DNA of 64,000 nt, from the NCBI GenBank assembly GCA_029689965.1, contig CP121450.1:372001-436000 (forward strand), in the 5' to 3' direction. This DNA comes from Curtobacterium flaccumfaciens. GTDB lineage: Bacteria > Actinomycetota > Actinomycetes > Actinomycetales > Microbacteriaceae. The translations under genes and the position numbers were made by a program. The notes beneath the pieces were generated by a model. The model was not told where the DNA came from. It ran no database searches and saw only the letters and a list, made by a program, of their open reading frames with translations. Shown piece by piece: positions 31,351-42,696 of the stretch; the first letter of the stretch is position 1, and each line of letters begins with the position of its first letter.

Positions 31351-32413
31351 ACGGCTTCGTGATGAAGCCCTCCTTCACCATCCAGTCGAACGCGACGTCG
31401 GCCGGTTCCCGGCCCTCGACGTCCACCTGCCGGTTCAGTTCCTGCAGGACCGAGTCCGTGAGCTTCGGCGAGATCTGGTCGTAGACGCCCTTGAGCTGCG
31501 GGTACTCCCGCAGCGTCGCCGAGTCGAGCACGGGCGCGACGTTGTACGCCGGGAAGAACCCGCGGTCGTCCTCGAGGACCTTCAGCCCGAGCGACTTGAT
31601 GCGGCCGTCGGTCGTGAACACCTCGCCGAAGTTGCACTTGCCCCGGTCGGTCGCCGTGTAGACCGTGCCGGTGTCGAGGATGCTGACGTTGCTGCTCGGG
31701 ATCCCGTTCTCGCCCGAGCCGCCGAGCTCCAGACCGTACTTCTTCAGCATCGGCTTGAAGCCGTCCGCCCGTGAGTTGAACTCGGACTCGACGCAGAACG
31801 TGCGCTCGCTTACCGGCAGCTTCGCGACGTCGGAGAGGGTCTTCACGTTCCCGAGCTTCGCGACCGCCTCGTCCCGCACGGCGAAGGCGTACGTGTTGTT
31901 CATCGGCGCGGGCTCGAGCCAGGTGAGACCGTTGCCGGCGTCCTCCTTCTTGACGGCCTGCCACTGCTCGGTCTTGTCGGGGATGCCCTCCTTGTGCCCC
32001 ATGTAGGTCAGCCACGCGGTGCCGGTGTACTCGTACGTCATGTCGGCGTCGTGCGAGGTCATCAGCTGGCGGACGGCGACACTGCCCGGCACGTTCGTCT
32101 CGTCGGTGACGTCGAACCCGGCGGCCTTCGCGGCGAGCACGGCGATCTTGCCGAGCACGAGCTGCTCGGTGAAGTTCTTCGCGGTGACGGTGATGTGGGC
32201 GCCGTCCGGCAGGTCGTCGATGCGCTCGATCGATCCCGCTCCGGCCGCGGGGACGAACGAGGTCGCGGGCTGCAGTCCGCAGCCGGCGAGGACCAGCGCG
32301 GCGGTTCCGGCGAGGAACGACGCCGCGACGGCGCGGGTCCGACGCACGCCGTGGGTGCTGCGAGTACCGCGGGCCTCGCGGGTGCTGCGGGTGCTGCGGG
32401 TGCTGCGGGTCAT
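31349..32413 (-). CDS. Osmoprotectant-binding lipoprotein, OpuCC/OsmF type
   Basis: Intact, 354 residues. The signal peptide begins with five (T)RST repeats, then AVAASFLAGTAALVLAGC with the lipobox VLAGC. The mature part is an OpuAC-like (QAT) binding protein: VTAKNFTEQLVLGKIAVLAA (split), PGSVAVRQL, MTYEYTGTAWLTYMG and TDGRIKSLGLKVLEDDRGFFP. It binds quaternary amines such as glycine betaine, choline or carnitine. Its ATG overlaps the permease stop. It is the last gene of a four-gene operon. Confidence 0.9.
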   Translation of the reverse strand: MTRSTRSTRSTREARGTRSTHGVRRTRAVAASFLAGTAALVLAGCGLQPATSFVPAAGAGSIERIDDLPDGAHITVTAKNFTEQLVLGKIAVLAAKAAGFDVTDETNVPGSVAVRQLMTSHDADMTYEYTGTAWLTYMGHKEGIPDKTEQWQAVKKEDAGNGLTWLEPAPMNNTYAFAVRDEAVAKLGNVKTLSDVAKLPVSERTFCVESEFNSRADGFKPMLKKYGLELGGSGENGIPSSNVSILDTGTVYTATDRGKCNFGEVFTTDGRIKSLGLKVLEDDRGFFPAYNVAPVLDSATLREYPQLKGVYDQISPKLTDSVLQELNRQVDVEGREPADVAFDWMVKEGFITKP

Positions 32414-33171
32414 CGGAGTCCCTTCGGTCGTGCGACGGTCTCGACCACGCGACCGAGCCAGTCGATGGACAGGGCGAGCAGCGCCACGAGGAGCGCGCCG
32501 GAGACGAGCACCTTCGGCAGGAAGAGGTTCACGCCCGTGGTGATGAGGAGCCCGAGGCCGCCGGCACCGACGAAGGTCGCCAGGCTCGCCGTGCCGACGA
32601 GCAGGACCAGCGCGGTGCGGATCCCCGACAGCATGACGGGCACGGCCAGCGGCAGCTCGACCTTCACGAGCACGCTGAACGCGCTCATGCCCATGCCCCG
32701 GCCGGCCTCGACCAGACGGGAGTCGACGCTCTGCACGCCGATCATGGTGTTCCGGAGCACCGGCAGGATCGCGTAGAGCACGAGGGCGACCACCGCCGAC
32801 CACGAGTTCAGGCCGAGCCACGCCGCGAGCAGCACGATGAGGCCGACCGCCGGCGCCGCCTGCCCGAAGTTGGCGACGGCGAGCACGTACACGCTCGCCC
32901 GGCGCAGCGGCCCGCGGGTGAGCAGGATGCCGAGCGGGATCCCGATGACGAGCACGAGCACGGTCGACTCGAGGGTGAGCACGAGGTGCTGACCGGTCAG
33001 CTCCAGGATGTCGGCCGGGTTGAGGGTGCTGCGCTCGGTGGCGGTGAGGTCGGCCGTGGCGAGCCAGACGGCGAAGCCCGCGAGCACCACGAGGATCGCG
33101 ATCGGCTGGACGAGCAGTCCCTTCCACGAGGTGCGGGTCCCGGTGGCCGGGCCGGCCGCGACTGCGCTCAC
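32410..33171 (-). CDS. Osmoprotectant ABC permease 1, OpuCB/OpuCD type
   Basis: Intact, 253 residues, about six helices. The ABC permease loop is VEAGRGMGMSAFSVLVKVELPLAVP (outline: EAGRGMGMSAF, KVELPLA), with the characteristic VLRNTMIGVQSV just before. GTG 33171 overlaps the ATPase stop. With permease 2 it forms the channel; two different permeases are usual for OpuC systems. Confidence 0.9.
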   Translation of the reverse strand: MSAVAAGPATGTRTSWKGLLVQPIAILVVLAGFAVWLATADLTATERSTLNPADILELTGQHLVLTLESTVLVLVIGIPLGILLTRGPLRRASVYVLAVANFGQAAPAVGLIVLLAAWLGLNSWSAVVALVLYAILPVLRNTMIGVQSVDSRLVEAGRGMGMSAFSVLVKVELPLAVPVMLSGIRTALVLLVGTASLATFVGAGGLGLLITTGVNLFLPKVLVSGALLVALLALSIDWLGRVVETVARPKGLR

Positions 33172-34438
33172 AGGTCCTCCCCGGTGGGGGCGGCCGCCAG
33201 CGGGGACGACGGCATCGTCTCGATCGGGTTCGTGTTCGTCCCGACCGGCGTGTACGCCTGCTCGTCGGCGGCGGCGGAGCGCGAACGCGTGATCGCCTCC
33301 ATCACCGTCTCCACGGTGATGACCCCGCGGAAGGCGTCGCGTCGACCGGTCACGAGGGCCGCTCCGGCGCTGGACACGAGCATGGTGTCGAGCGCGTCGT
33401 TCAGCGTCGCCCCCTCGCCCACGACGGGCAGGTCCGGCTCGATGCCGTCGGGGATGCGCGTGAGCCGCTCCAGCTGCCGCTTGCTCGGCCACCCGATGGG
33501 ACGCTGGCGCCCGTCGACGACGACGGCGTGCTGGTGGCCGCCGGCCTCGCTCATGCGCTGCAGGACGGCCTTCGCCTCCTCGCCCGGGGAGCACGTCACG
33601 GCGGACTCGACCTCGACGTCGCGCACCCGGTTCAGCGTCAGCTGCTCGAGGCCGGCCCCGGACCCGATGAAGTTCTCGACGAACTCGTTCGCCGGCTCGG
33701 CGAGGATCCGCTCGGGGGTGTCGTACTGCACGATGTGCGCGCCCTCGGTGAAGATCACGATCCAGTCCCCGAGCTTCACGGCCTCGTCGAAGTCGTGGGT
33801 GACGATGACGATGGTCTTGTGCAGCTCCTCCTGGATGCGGAGGAGCTCGTCCTGCAGGCGCTGCCGCGTGATCGGGTCGACCGCGCCGAACGGCTCGTCC
33901 ATCAGGAGCACGGGCGGGTCCGCGGCGAGTGCGCGGGCGACGCCGACGCGCTGCTGCTGGCCGCCGGAGAGTTCACGGGGAACCGGTCGCGGTAGGTGTC
34001 GGGGTCGAGCGAGACGAGGTCGAGGAGCTCGTCCACGCGGGCGGCGATCTTCTCCTTCGACCAGCCGAGCATCTTCGGCACGATCGCGATGTTCGCCGCG
34101 ACGGTCATGTGCGGGAAGAGGCCGCCGGCCTGGATCGCGTAGCCCATGCGGCGGCGGAGCTCGTCGCCGTCGATGTTCGTGACGTCGTCGTCGCCGACGA
34201 CGATCCGGCCCTGCGTCGGTTCGATGAGCCGGTTGATCATCTTGAGCGTCGTGGTCTTGCCGCAACCGGACGGTCCGACGAGCATGACGACCTTGCCCGC
34301 CGGGATCTCGAGCGTGATGCCGTCGACGGCGGGCTTCGTCTGACCGGGGTACCGCTTGGTGACCTCGTCGAGCAGGATGCTGCGGCCGGTGACGTCCCCG
34401 TCGGGAGCGGTGGTGGTGGCGGAGTCAGTGCTGGACAC
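33168..34438 (-). CDS. Osmoprotectant ABC ATPase with CBS domains (frameshifted)
   Basis: About 423 residues, one base lost near 33975. ATPase motifs: Walker A GPSGCGKTT, signature RELSGGQQQRVG, Walker B VLLMDEPFGAVD and switch IVTHDFDEA. The C-terminal 150 residues form paired CBS motifs (GGHQHAVVVDGRQRPIGWPS; MLVSSAGAALVTGRRD), which in OpuA/OpuC ATPases sense ionic strength or cyclic nucleotides. The YPGQTKPAVDGITLEIPAG start is typical of OpuCA. Confidence 0.9.
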
Positions 34439-35071
34439 GGATACCTCTCGAGATGGTCAGGCGGCCGAGGCCGAGGAGGAGCAGGTCGAGGACGAGGGCG
34501 AGCAGCACGACCCCCACCACCCCGACGGTCACGGAGAACAGGGCGTTGGCGCCGCCGAGGCGGGAGAGCCCGGAGAAGATGAACCCGCCGAGCCCGGGGC
34601 CGAGCGCGTACGCGGCGATGGCGGCGATGCCCATCACCATCTGCGCGGACACCCGGACCCCGCTGAGGATGATCGGCCACGCCATCGGCAGCTCGACCTG
34701 GAGCAGCGTGCGGAACCGGCTCATGCCGATGCCCCTGGCCGACTCGACCACGGTGGGCGGATCTCGGCGAGACCGACGACCGCGTTGCGCAGGATGGGCA
34801 GCGCGGCGAAGAAGACGACCGTCACGACCGAGGGCACGACGCCGAACCCGAGCGGGACGATGAGCAGACCGATGACCGCGAAGGACGGCAGGGTCAGGCC
34901 GATGGCGGACACCCCGTTGGCGACCGAGGTGAGTCGTTCGCTGCGGTAGACGAGTGTGGCGAGCACCACGGCGATCACCGTGGCGAGCACCGTGCACTGG
35001 ACCACCAGCGAGAAGTGCTGCCACGACGCGAACCAGATCTGGTCCCATCGCTCCACGACGTACTGGAACAC
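34425..35071 (-). CDS. Osmoprotectant ABC permease 2 (frameshifted)
   Basis: About 215 residues, one base lost near 34755. The sequence FQYVVERWDQIWFASWQHFSLVVQ begins the OpuCB/OpuCD fold (first part FQYVVERWDQIWF), then LPSFAVIGLLIVPLGFGVVP, VVESARGIGMSRFRTLLQVELP (split, ABC loop) and a final helix. GTG 35071 has GAGAGGAG nine bases upstream. It is the first gene of the operon, 14 bp overlapping the ATPase start. Confidence 0.85.
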
Positions 35072-35277
35072 GCGGAAGCGCTCCTCTCGGGTCGGCAGAA
35101 GTACCCACGGAGCGGGGCACAAGCGCCGTCCAAGCTACGCAGCATGACGGGTGCTTGTACAACGCCGAGCGCTGCCGAGGATCGATTCCTGCGCATCCAA
35201 GCAGGGAGAAATGCCTGATCAGAGAGCAGTGTCGAGTGCGCCCTGGGAGAACGGTAACGATCCCGAGGGGTCGTCGG

Positions 35278-35972
35278 CTATGCCTGCAGGTCGCGGAGGC
35301 CCGCCTGCTCGGCGATGCCGACGAGCTGCTCGCGCCACTCGACCCACTCGTCCGCCGTCTTCTCGGCGAGGTTGCCGTCGCCGTCCCCAGCCAGGCCGTC
35401 GAGCATCTCGCGCACGATGTCAGCGTGCCCCGCGTGCCGTGCGGTCTCGTACGCCATGTGCACGAGGATCCGGTGCAGCGTGACCTCTCGGCGGTCCTCC
35501 GGCCACCACGGCACGACCCCGCGGGCATCGAGGTCGAGCGCGTCGATGGTGGCGTCGGCGTGCGCGGCACTGCGGTGGTGGAACGCGACGACGTCGTCCA
35601 GCGTCTCGTCGAGCGCGGCGTACATGTCGTCGCCCTCCCACGACTCGAGCCAGGCGGGCGGATCGGGCAGCGGCCGGCCGAAGACCTCGCCGAAGTACCC
35701 GGCCTGCACCCGGCGACGTGCTTCACGAGCCCGAGCACGTTGGTGCCCGTGGGCGTCACCGGCCACCGGGCCTGGCGTTCGGCGAGCCCGTCGAGCTTCG
35801 CGAGGAGCGCGGCCCGGTGCTTCTGCAGGTACCGGTGCAGGGTCTGCTTGAACAGCGCGGCGTCCACGACCGGAGCCGATCCCTCGTCCGAGAGCGCGGA
35901 CCCACCGCTGGACGCCAGCGACCGGCCCGCCGGTGCGGGGTGGACCTGGGGGACGGGATCGGCGCTGCTCAT
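35278..35972 (-). CDS. DinB-family (DUF664) protein (frameshifted)
   Basis: About 231 residues, one base lost near 35720. It has a long start region, then the four-helix DinB fold: NVLGLVKHVAG (first metal-His helix), WESWEGDDMYAALDET-like acidic segment, and LHRILVHMAYETARHAGHADIVREML (second and third His in LVHMAYETARHAGH). The family binds a divalent metal; many members are thiol-dependent transferases using mycothiol. ATG 35972 overlaps the stop of the next gene upstream. Confidence 0.8.
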
Positions 35973-36580
35973 GCCCTCGATCGTGCCACCGCGCGTTCCC
36001 GGACGCGCTCGGCCTCGTGCACCGCGACGCGTTCCGCGGTCAGGAGGAGCCCCGCGACCTCGCCGGAGTTGCGGGTCGGTGCGTCGTTCCAGCTCGTCAG
36101 GTCACGGACACGGCCCATCCGGATGTCCGGCGCCGGACACCAGAGGACCGGCTGCCCCTCCTCGACGGCGAGGGCGTGCCACACCAGGTCGAGAGCGCGC
36201 TGGACCTGCTGCGAGTGCACCGCGTGCGGTCCGCCGGCGGCGGACACGACCGAGCCGACCAGGCACGCCGCGACGAGCGGCCGGCCCTGCACGTCCATCG
36301 CCGCGGCGCTGGAGGCCTTCCGCATCCGGCCGTGCTCGTCGACGTACGCGAACCAGGCGTGCTGGATCCACCCCCGCTCGATGACGCTGCGAGCGCCGGA
36401 CAGCAGGCGCTCGAGGTCGCTGAGCTCCTGCAGGCGGGCCTCGATGCGTCGGACGCGTGCGGCGGCCCGGCGCGCGCCGATCCGGTCGAGGAGGCCTCGG
36501 ACGCCGGTTCGGGTCGGGGTGGACGGGACGGGAGAGGCGTCGGTGTCGACGTCGTGCTGGACGCGGAACTCGAGGGTCAT
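35969..36580 (-). CDS. DUF6197-like hypothetical protein
   Basis: Intact, 203 residues. The central part has SVIERGWIQHAWFAYVDEHG and the end has LTSWNDAPTRNSGEVAGLLLTAERVA (outline: SWNDAPTRNSGEV), the two conserved patches of DUF6197 proteins, which are of unknown function and common in actinobacteria. GGAGGGG with a 5-base spacer precedes ATG 36580, preferred to GTG 36607. It is coupled to the DinB gene by an ATGA overlap. Confidence 0.6.
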   Translation of the reverse strand: MTLEFRVQHDVDTDASPVPSTPTRTGVRGLLDRIGARRAAARVRRIEARLQELSDLERLLSGARSVIERGWIQHAWFAYVDEHGRMRKASSAAAMDVQGRPLVAACLVGSVVSAAGGPHAVHSQQVQRALDLVWHALAVEEGQPVLWCPAPDIRMGRVRDLTSWNDAPTRNSGEVAGLLLTAERVAVHEAERVRERAVARSRA

Positions 36581-36639
36581 GACGGCCCCTCCGATCTTCA
36601 CGTGCACGGATTGGTGCGGTCACGATAGCCCGGCCGGAG

Positions 36640-37516
36640 TCAGCCGTCCAGCACTTCTCCGATCGCTCTGCGGGCGACCGTGCGGAAGGTGCGGTCGTCG
36701 GACAGGTGGAGCGCTGAGGCGATCGAGACGGCCCAGCCGCGCGCCCGTCCCCAGGTGTCGTCGTCGGCGGCGACGAGCGTGCGGAACGTGCGCCGCGCCT
36801 CCCGGTCGAGCGTCAGCCAGGCGGTCGCCAGGTCGACGGCCGGGTCTCCCGCGGTCACGTCGCCGAAGTCGACGACCGCCGACAGGCGGGTGTCGCCGTC
36901 CGGGGACTCGTCGAGGAGCACGTTGAAGGGGTGCAGGTCGCCGTGCACCCAGACGGGAGGCCCGGCGTACGCGGGCAGTCCGGCCGCGGCCCGCCAGACT
37001 GCCGCGAGCTCACCGGCCGGGGCACGTCCGACGTCGCGAGTCGCGTGAGCACGGCGTCGCTCCGCGTCGCCAGGGGCACGGCGCGGACCGGGTTCACCGG
37101 CGCGTCCTCCGGTGCGGGCACGTGCAGGAGACCGACGAACGCGGCGAGCGCCTCGGCGACGCGGACGCCGCCGGCGCGTTCGCCGGCCGGGGAGCCGGGC
37201 AACCAGCGGACGACGCTCCACGACCAGGGGAACCCGAGCGCCGGGCGACCGGTCCGCACGGGTCGGGGACCGGCACGATCGCCGCCACCCGGTGGGCGAT
37301 CTCGGGCAGCCAGCGCTGTTCGTGCTCGATGAGCTCGGCCGCTGCGGCACGGCGGGGGAGCCGCACGGCGAGCACGTCCCCGAGCCGGACGATGACGTTG
37401 TCCCAGCCGTTCGCCGCGATCTCGAGCGGCAGGACGGCGAGGTCCGGGTGCTGGTCGCGGAGCAGGGCACGGACGAGCGGCAGGTCGACGTCGACCTCGG
37501 CGGCGGGGGTGGGCAC
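36640..37516 (-). CDS. Aminoglycoside phosphotransferase (APH) family kinase (frameshifted)
   Basis: About 292 residues, bases lost near 37260 and 37020. The nucleotide lobe shows GWDNVIVRLGDVLAVRLPRR; the catalytic loop is VHGDLHPFNVLLDE and the metal-binding motif is VVDFGDVTAGDPAVDLA. This is the APH/choline-kinase fold. Close relatives phosphorylate macrolides, aminoglycosides, homoserine or other alcohols, so antibiotic resistance is only one possibility. A ScbR-like regulator follows on the same strand side, 155 bp away. Confidence 0.85.
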
Positions 37517-37670
37517 CGGACCAGGCTAGCCAGGAGGCGCACGGGCCCGTGAACGGGGGCCGGAGGCGAAACCGACTGCTTGGTATCCTCATGGGGAACG
37601 GTGACGTGGGTGTCCCTGGGGGACCCGCGTCGCTCGGATCCCTCGGTCCTCGCTCGGCGGCCTCGGTGCC

Positions 37671-38333
37671 TCAGTCCTCGCTCGGCAGCGGCGCGATCAG
37701 CGCGACGAGCCGGGGATCTCCGGTCGCATCCGGTCGGTCACGATCGCCGCGAGGAGCACGGCCCAGAAGCTCTCGGAGCCGCTCGTACAGGTCGGCCCGG
37801 TCGGCGAGGACGTCCGAGACGGTCTGCACGCCGGTGTACGCGGGGATGACCACGCGTCCGACGAGCTCCGGGTCCCAGGCGGGGTCGATCTCGCCCGCGT
37901 CGATCCCCTGCCGCATAAGCTCGGTGGCGACCTGCATCCAGTCGGTGTACGGGTCCTGCCGGTCGACCTCCGCGGTGGCGGTGTCGGTCGAGAGCCGGAT
38001 GCCGGCGCTCACGACGACCTCGTGGATCATCTGCGACGCCAGGCCCTGCGACATCCACATCATGATCTCGAGCGGTGTCGTCCCACGGGCGAACGCGGCC
38101 TCGCCGTACTGCCGGGAGACCTCGTGCTGCCGCGCGACCACCGCGCCGGCGAGGTCCGCCTTCGACGCGAAGTGGAAGTAGACCGCGCCCTTCGTCAGGC
38201 CCGCCCGGACGGCGACGGCGTCGATCGAGGTGCCGAGGTACCCGCGCTCGTCGAACTCACGCGCTGCCGCGTCGATGATCGCGGCGCGGGTCGCGACTGC
38301 CCGCTGCTGCCGCGTGCGACCGTCCTGCACCAT
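37671..38333 (-). CDS. TetR-family regulator of the ScbR (gamma-butyrolactone receptor) type
   Basis: Intact, 220 residues. The HTH part (TRAAIIDAAAREFDERGYLG, TSIDAVAVRAGLTKGAVYFHF) closely follows the ScbR/ArpA receptor pattern. The C-terminal helices (GIRLSTDTATAEVDRQDPYTDW; split) also fit that group. In Streptomyces such proteins bind gamma-butyrolactones. No AfsA/ScbA synthase gene is in the window, so the ligand here is unknown. It might control the neighbouring APH-type kinase. Confidence 0.75.
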   Translation of the reverse strand: MVQDGRTRQQRAVATRAAIIDAAAREFDERGYLGTSIDAVAVRAGLTKGAVYFHFASKADLAGAVVARQHEVSRQYGEAAFARGTTPLEIMMWMSQGLASQMIHEVVVSAGIRLSTDTATAEVDRQDPYTDWMQVATELMRQGIDAGEIDPAWDPELVGRVVIPAYTGVQTVSDVLADRADLYERLRELLGRAPRGDRDRPDATGDPRLVALIAPLPSED

Positions 38334-38399
38334 GATGCTGCAAGCGTACCGAGGGCGGCTCCCGGGTTCTCTCCGGCGGGCTGTCGTACGGTTCCCGGC

Positions 38400-38825
38400 A
38401 TGGACGGATGGCGGAACCCCGCGCGCTGGGCCCGGACGGGGCGGTGGCTGCTGCTGCCGATCGCCGTGCTCGACTGGGTCGCCCTGGCACCGCAGACGAT
38501 CGTCGTGCTGGCGTTCCTGCTCGCCGTCGTCGGGCTGGTCGGCATCGCGGCGGCACTCGTCGCACGGATGCTCCGGCGCTCCCGTGGGGCGATGGCGGGA
38601 CTGGGCGTCGTGCTGCTGCTCGGCGGCCTCGTGGTGTTCGGCCTCGACCCGTTCCCGGGGTCGTTCCCGCTCATCGACGGGTGGTGGCCGGAGTCGATCA
38701 CGCAGCCGCAGGTGGTCGGCAGCGCCTACTGGCAGCTCGCGGGCCTCGGGATCGAGCTCGCCGGCTTCGGGATGCTCGCAACGCTGCTCGTCGTGTCACT
38801 GACCTCGCGGCCCGCGCGTCGCTGA
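38400..38825 (+). CDS. Four-helix membrane protein, unknown
   Basis: Intact, 141 residues, about four membrane helices: WLLLPIAVLDWVAL, IVVLAFLLAVVGLVGIAAAL (split), GLGVVLLLGGLVVFGL and LAGLGIELAGFGMLATLLVV. A short Trp/Pro-rich loop (DPFPGSFPLIDGWWPE) lies outside. I do not recognise the family. It is divergent from the TetR gene, 66 bp apart, and so could be its target. Confidence 0.65.
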   Translation: MDGWRNPARWARTGRWLLLPIAVLDWVALAPQTIVVLAFLLAVVGLVGIAAALVARMLRRSRGAMAGLGVVLLLGGLVVFGLDPFPGSFPLIDGWWPESITQPQVVGSAYWQLAGLGIELAGFGMLATLLVVSLTSRPARR

Positions 38826-38856
38826 TCCTCCGTCGCGCGCGCCGGACCAGACCGGC

Positions 38857-39633
38857 TCAGCCGTCCCGTCTCGAGACGTCGCCGCCCAGGAACCAGTCCC
38901 GCGGGTGCGGGTCGGCGGTCAGGTCGCGGCGCTCGGACACCGGAGCCGCCCACGACGCCGCGTTGGACAGGACCCGCTGGACGTCCGGGTGGTGGTACAC
39001 GGGGTACTCCTGGTCGCCGGGGGAGAAGTAGAACACCCGGCCGAGGCCACGGCGGTACGCGACGCCCGAGCGGAACACCTCGCCGCCGGCGAACGTCGAC
39101 AGGAAGACCTCCTCGTCGGGGCGCGGGATGTCGAAGTACTCGCCGTACATCTCCTGGCGGTCGATGACGATCGGGTGCGGCACCCCTGCGGCGATCGGGT
39201 GCTCGGGCGCGACCGTCCAGACGAGTTCGCGTTCGCCGTCGTTGCGCCACTTGAGGGAGCACGTCGTGCCCATCAGGCGCTTGAACGGCTTCGAGTAGTG
39301 CCCCGAGTGCAGCACGACGAGCCCCATGCCGGCGTGCACTGCATCGACCACGCGGTCGACGACCTCGTCCGAGACGTCGTCGTGTGCGGCGTGGCCCCAC
39401 CAGAACAGGACGTCGGTGGCGGCGAGACGCTCCGGCGTGAGTCCGTGCTCCGGTTCCTGGAGCGTGGCGGTGGAGACCTCCGCGGCGGGCTGGAGCTCGC
39501 GGAGCGCCGCGGCGATCACGGTGTGGATGCCGTGGGGGTAGTGCTCGACGACGGTCGCGTCTCCGCGGGTCTCGTGCACGTTCTCGTTCCACACGACGAT
39601 GTTCAGGGGGCGGGACTCGGTCGACGTCGACAT
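38857..39633 (-). CDS. ThuA-domain protein
   Basis: Intact, 258 residues. [11 protein letters not shown] at the start, [33 protein letters not shown] (split) and [25 protein letters not shown] (outline [11 protein letters not shown]) match ThuA, a class-I amidotransferase-like fold linked to trehalose and sugar use in Rhizobium. The Cys of true amidotransferases is not in its place. The usual Gfo/Idh neighbours are not next to it here. Confidence 0.85.
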   Translation of the reverse strand: MSTSTESRPLNIVVWNENVHETRGDATVVEHYPHGIHTVIAAALRELQPAAEVSTATLQEPEHGLTPERLAATDVLFWWGHAAHDDVSDEVVDRVVDAVHAGMGLVVLHSGHYSKPFKRLMGTTCSLKWRNDGERELVWTVAPEHPIAAGVPHPIVIDRQEMYGEYFDIPRPDEEVFLSTFAGGEVFRSGVAYRRGLGRVFYFSPGDQEYPVYHHPDVQRVLSNAASWAAPVSERRDLTADPHPRDWFLGGDVSRRDG

Positions 39634-39830
39634 GTGCACGACGCTACCGTCCGCGGGCGTCGAATCGATACGACCGCCGGTGTGTCGGGTGTTCTCGCGA
39701 GGGCGCCACCGCCGAACGGGCACCACGCGCCGCTCACGTCCGCCGAGCGGGCAGAACACATCGGCCGAGCGCCGCGAACGCGACGTACTTCGCCCGCTCG
39801 CCGCAGCCCGTCAGCGCACGCATCGGACGG

Positions 39831-39869
39831 ACGGGAGGCGCGGCGCCAGCCGGCACCGCGCCTCCCGTC
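39831..39869. terminator. Palindromic element, copy 3
   Basis: ACGGGAGGCGCGG and CCGCGCCTCCCGT are perfect arms; extra pairs (GCGCC with GGCAC) are near the loop. It lies 13 bases after the isocitrate dehydrogenase stop, in the 248-bp gap before the ThuA start, so it probably ends that transcript. Confidence 0.6.
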
Positions 39870-39881
39870 AGCGACCACGGC

Positions 39882-42223
<2,342 letters not shown>

Positions 42224-42306
42224 TCATAGGAACGTCGCCTGGAATGGTCTTCCGCGGCACCAGGGCCGTGGTCGAGCAACACAGTCGAGCAGCACAGGAG
42301 GGTGCC

Positions 42307-42669
42307 ATGACACAGCGCCAGACCCCATCGGACTTCGGGTGGTCCGCCGAGGACCTGCGCTCCGCCTACGCCGTGGACGGCAGCGGCCCGTACCGGTACG
42401 CGCCGGACGGGTCCGGCCCGTTCTCGTACGACGAGGACGGCTCCGGGCCGTGGCTGGTCGGACCGGAGCCGCGTCGTGGCCTCGCCCGGTTCGCGCCACG
42501 GGACCGCGGGACGGGCTCGCGGTGGCGGCGGATCGGGACCGCCGTGACCGCGGGCACGCTCGCCCTCGTCCTCGCCGTGGGGAGCGTCGCCGTCGTCGCG
42601 CACATCGCTCCTCCACACCGCGGAGTGAACGCCTCGGCCGTCCACAGCGGCGAGCCCGACCGGGACTGA
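42307..42669 (+). CDS. Small single-pass membrane protein with DGSGP repeats
   Basis: Intact, 120 residues. Three 10-residue repeats, [20 protein letters not shown] and [10 protein letters not shown], occupy residues 23-52. A basic stretch follows, then one membrane helix ([21 protein letters not shown]) and a short outside tail. GGAGGG 5 bases before the ATG is a strong ribosome site. There is no family I recognise. The repeats lie on the cytoplasmic side by the positive-inside rule. Divergent to icd. Confidence 0.65.
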   Translation: MTQRQTPSDFGWSAEDLRSAYAVDGSGPYRYAPDGSGPFSYDEDGSGPWLVGPEPRRGLARFAPRDRGTGSRWRRIGTAVTAGTLALVLAVGSVAVVAHIAPPHRGVNASAVHSGEPDRD

Positions 42670-42696
42670 CCGCCTGAACGGTGTCATGGTGGGTGC

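Noticed and set aside
36640-37516. A specific aminoglycoside or macrolide resistance gene name for the APH-type kinase
   Set aside because: Only the general fold and catalytic motifs are visible; many relatives phosphorylate metabolites.
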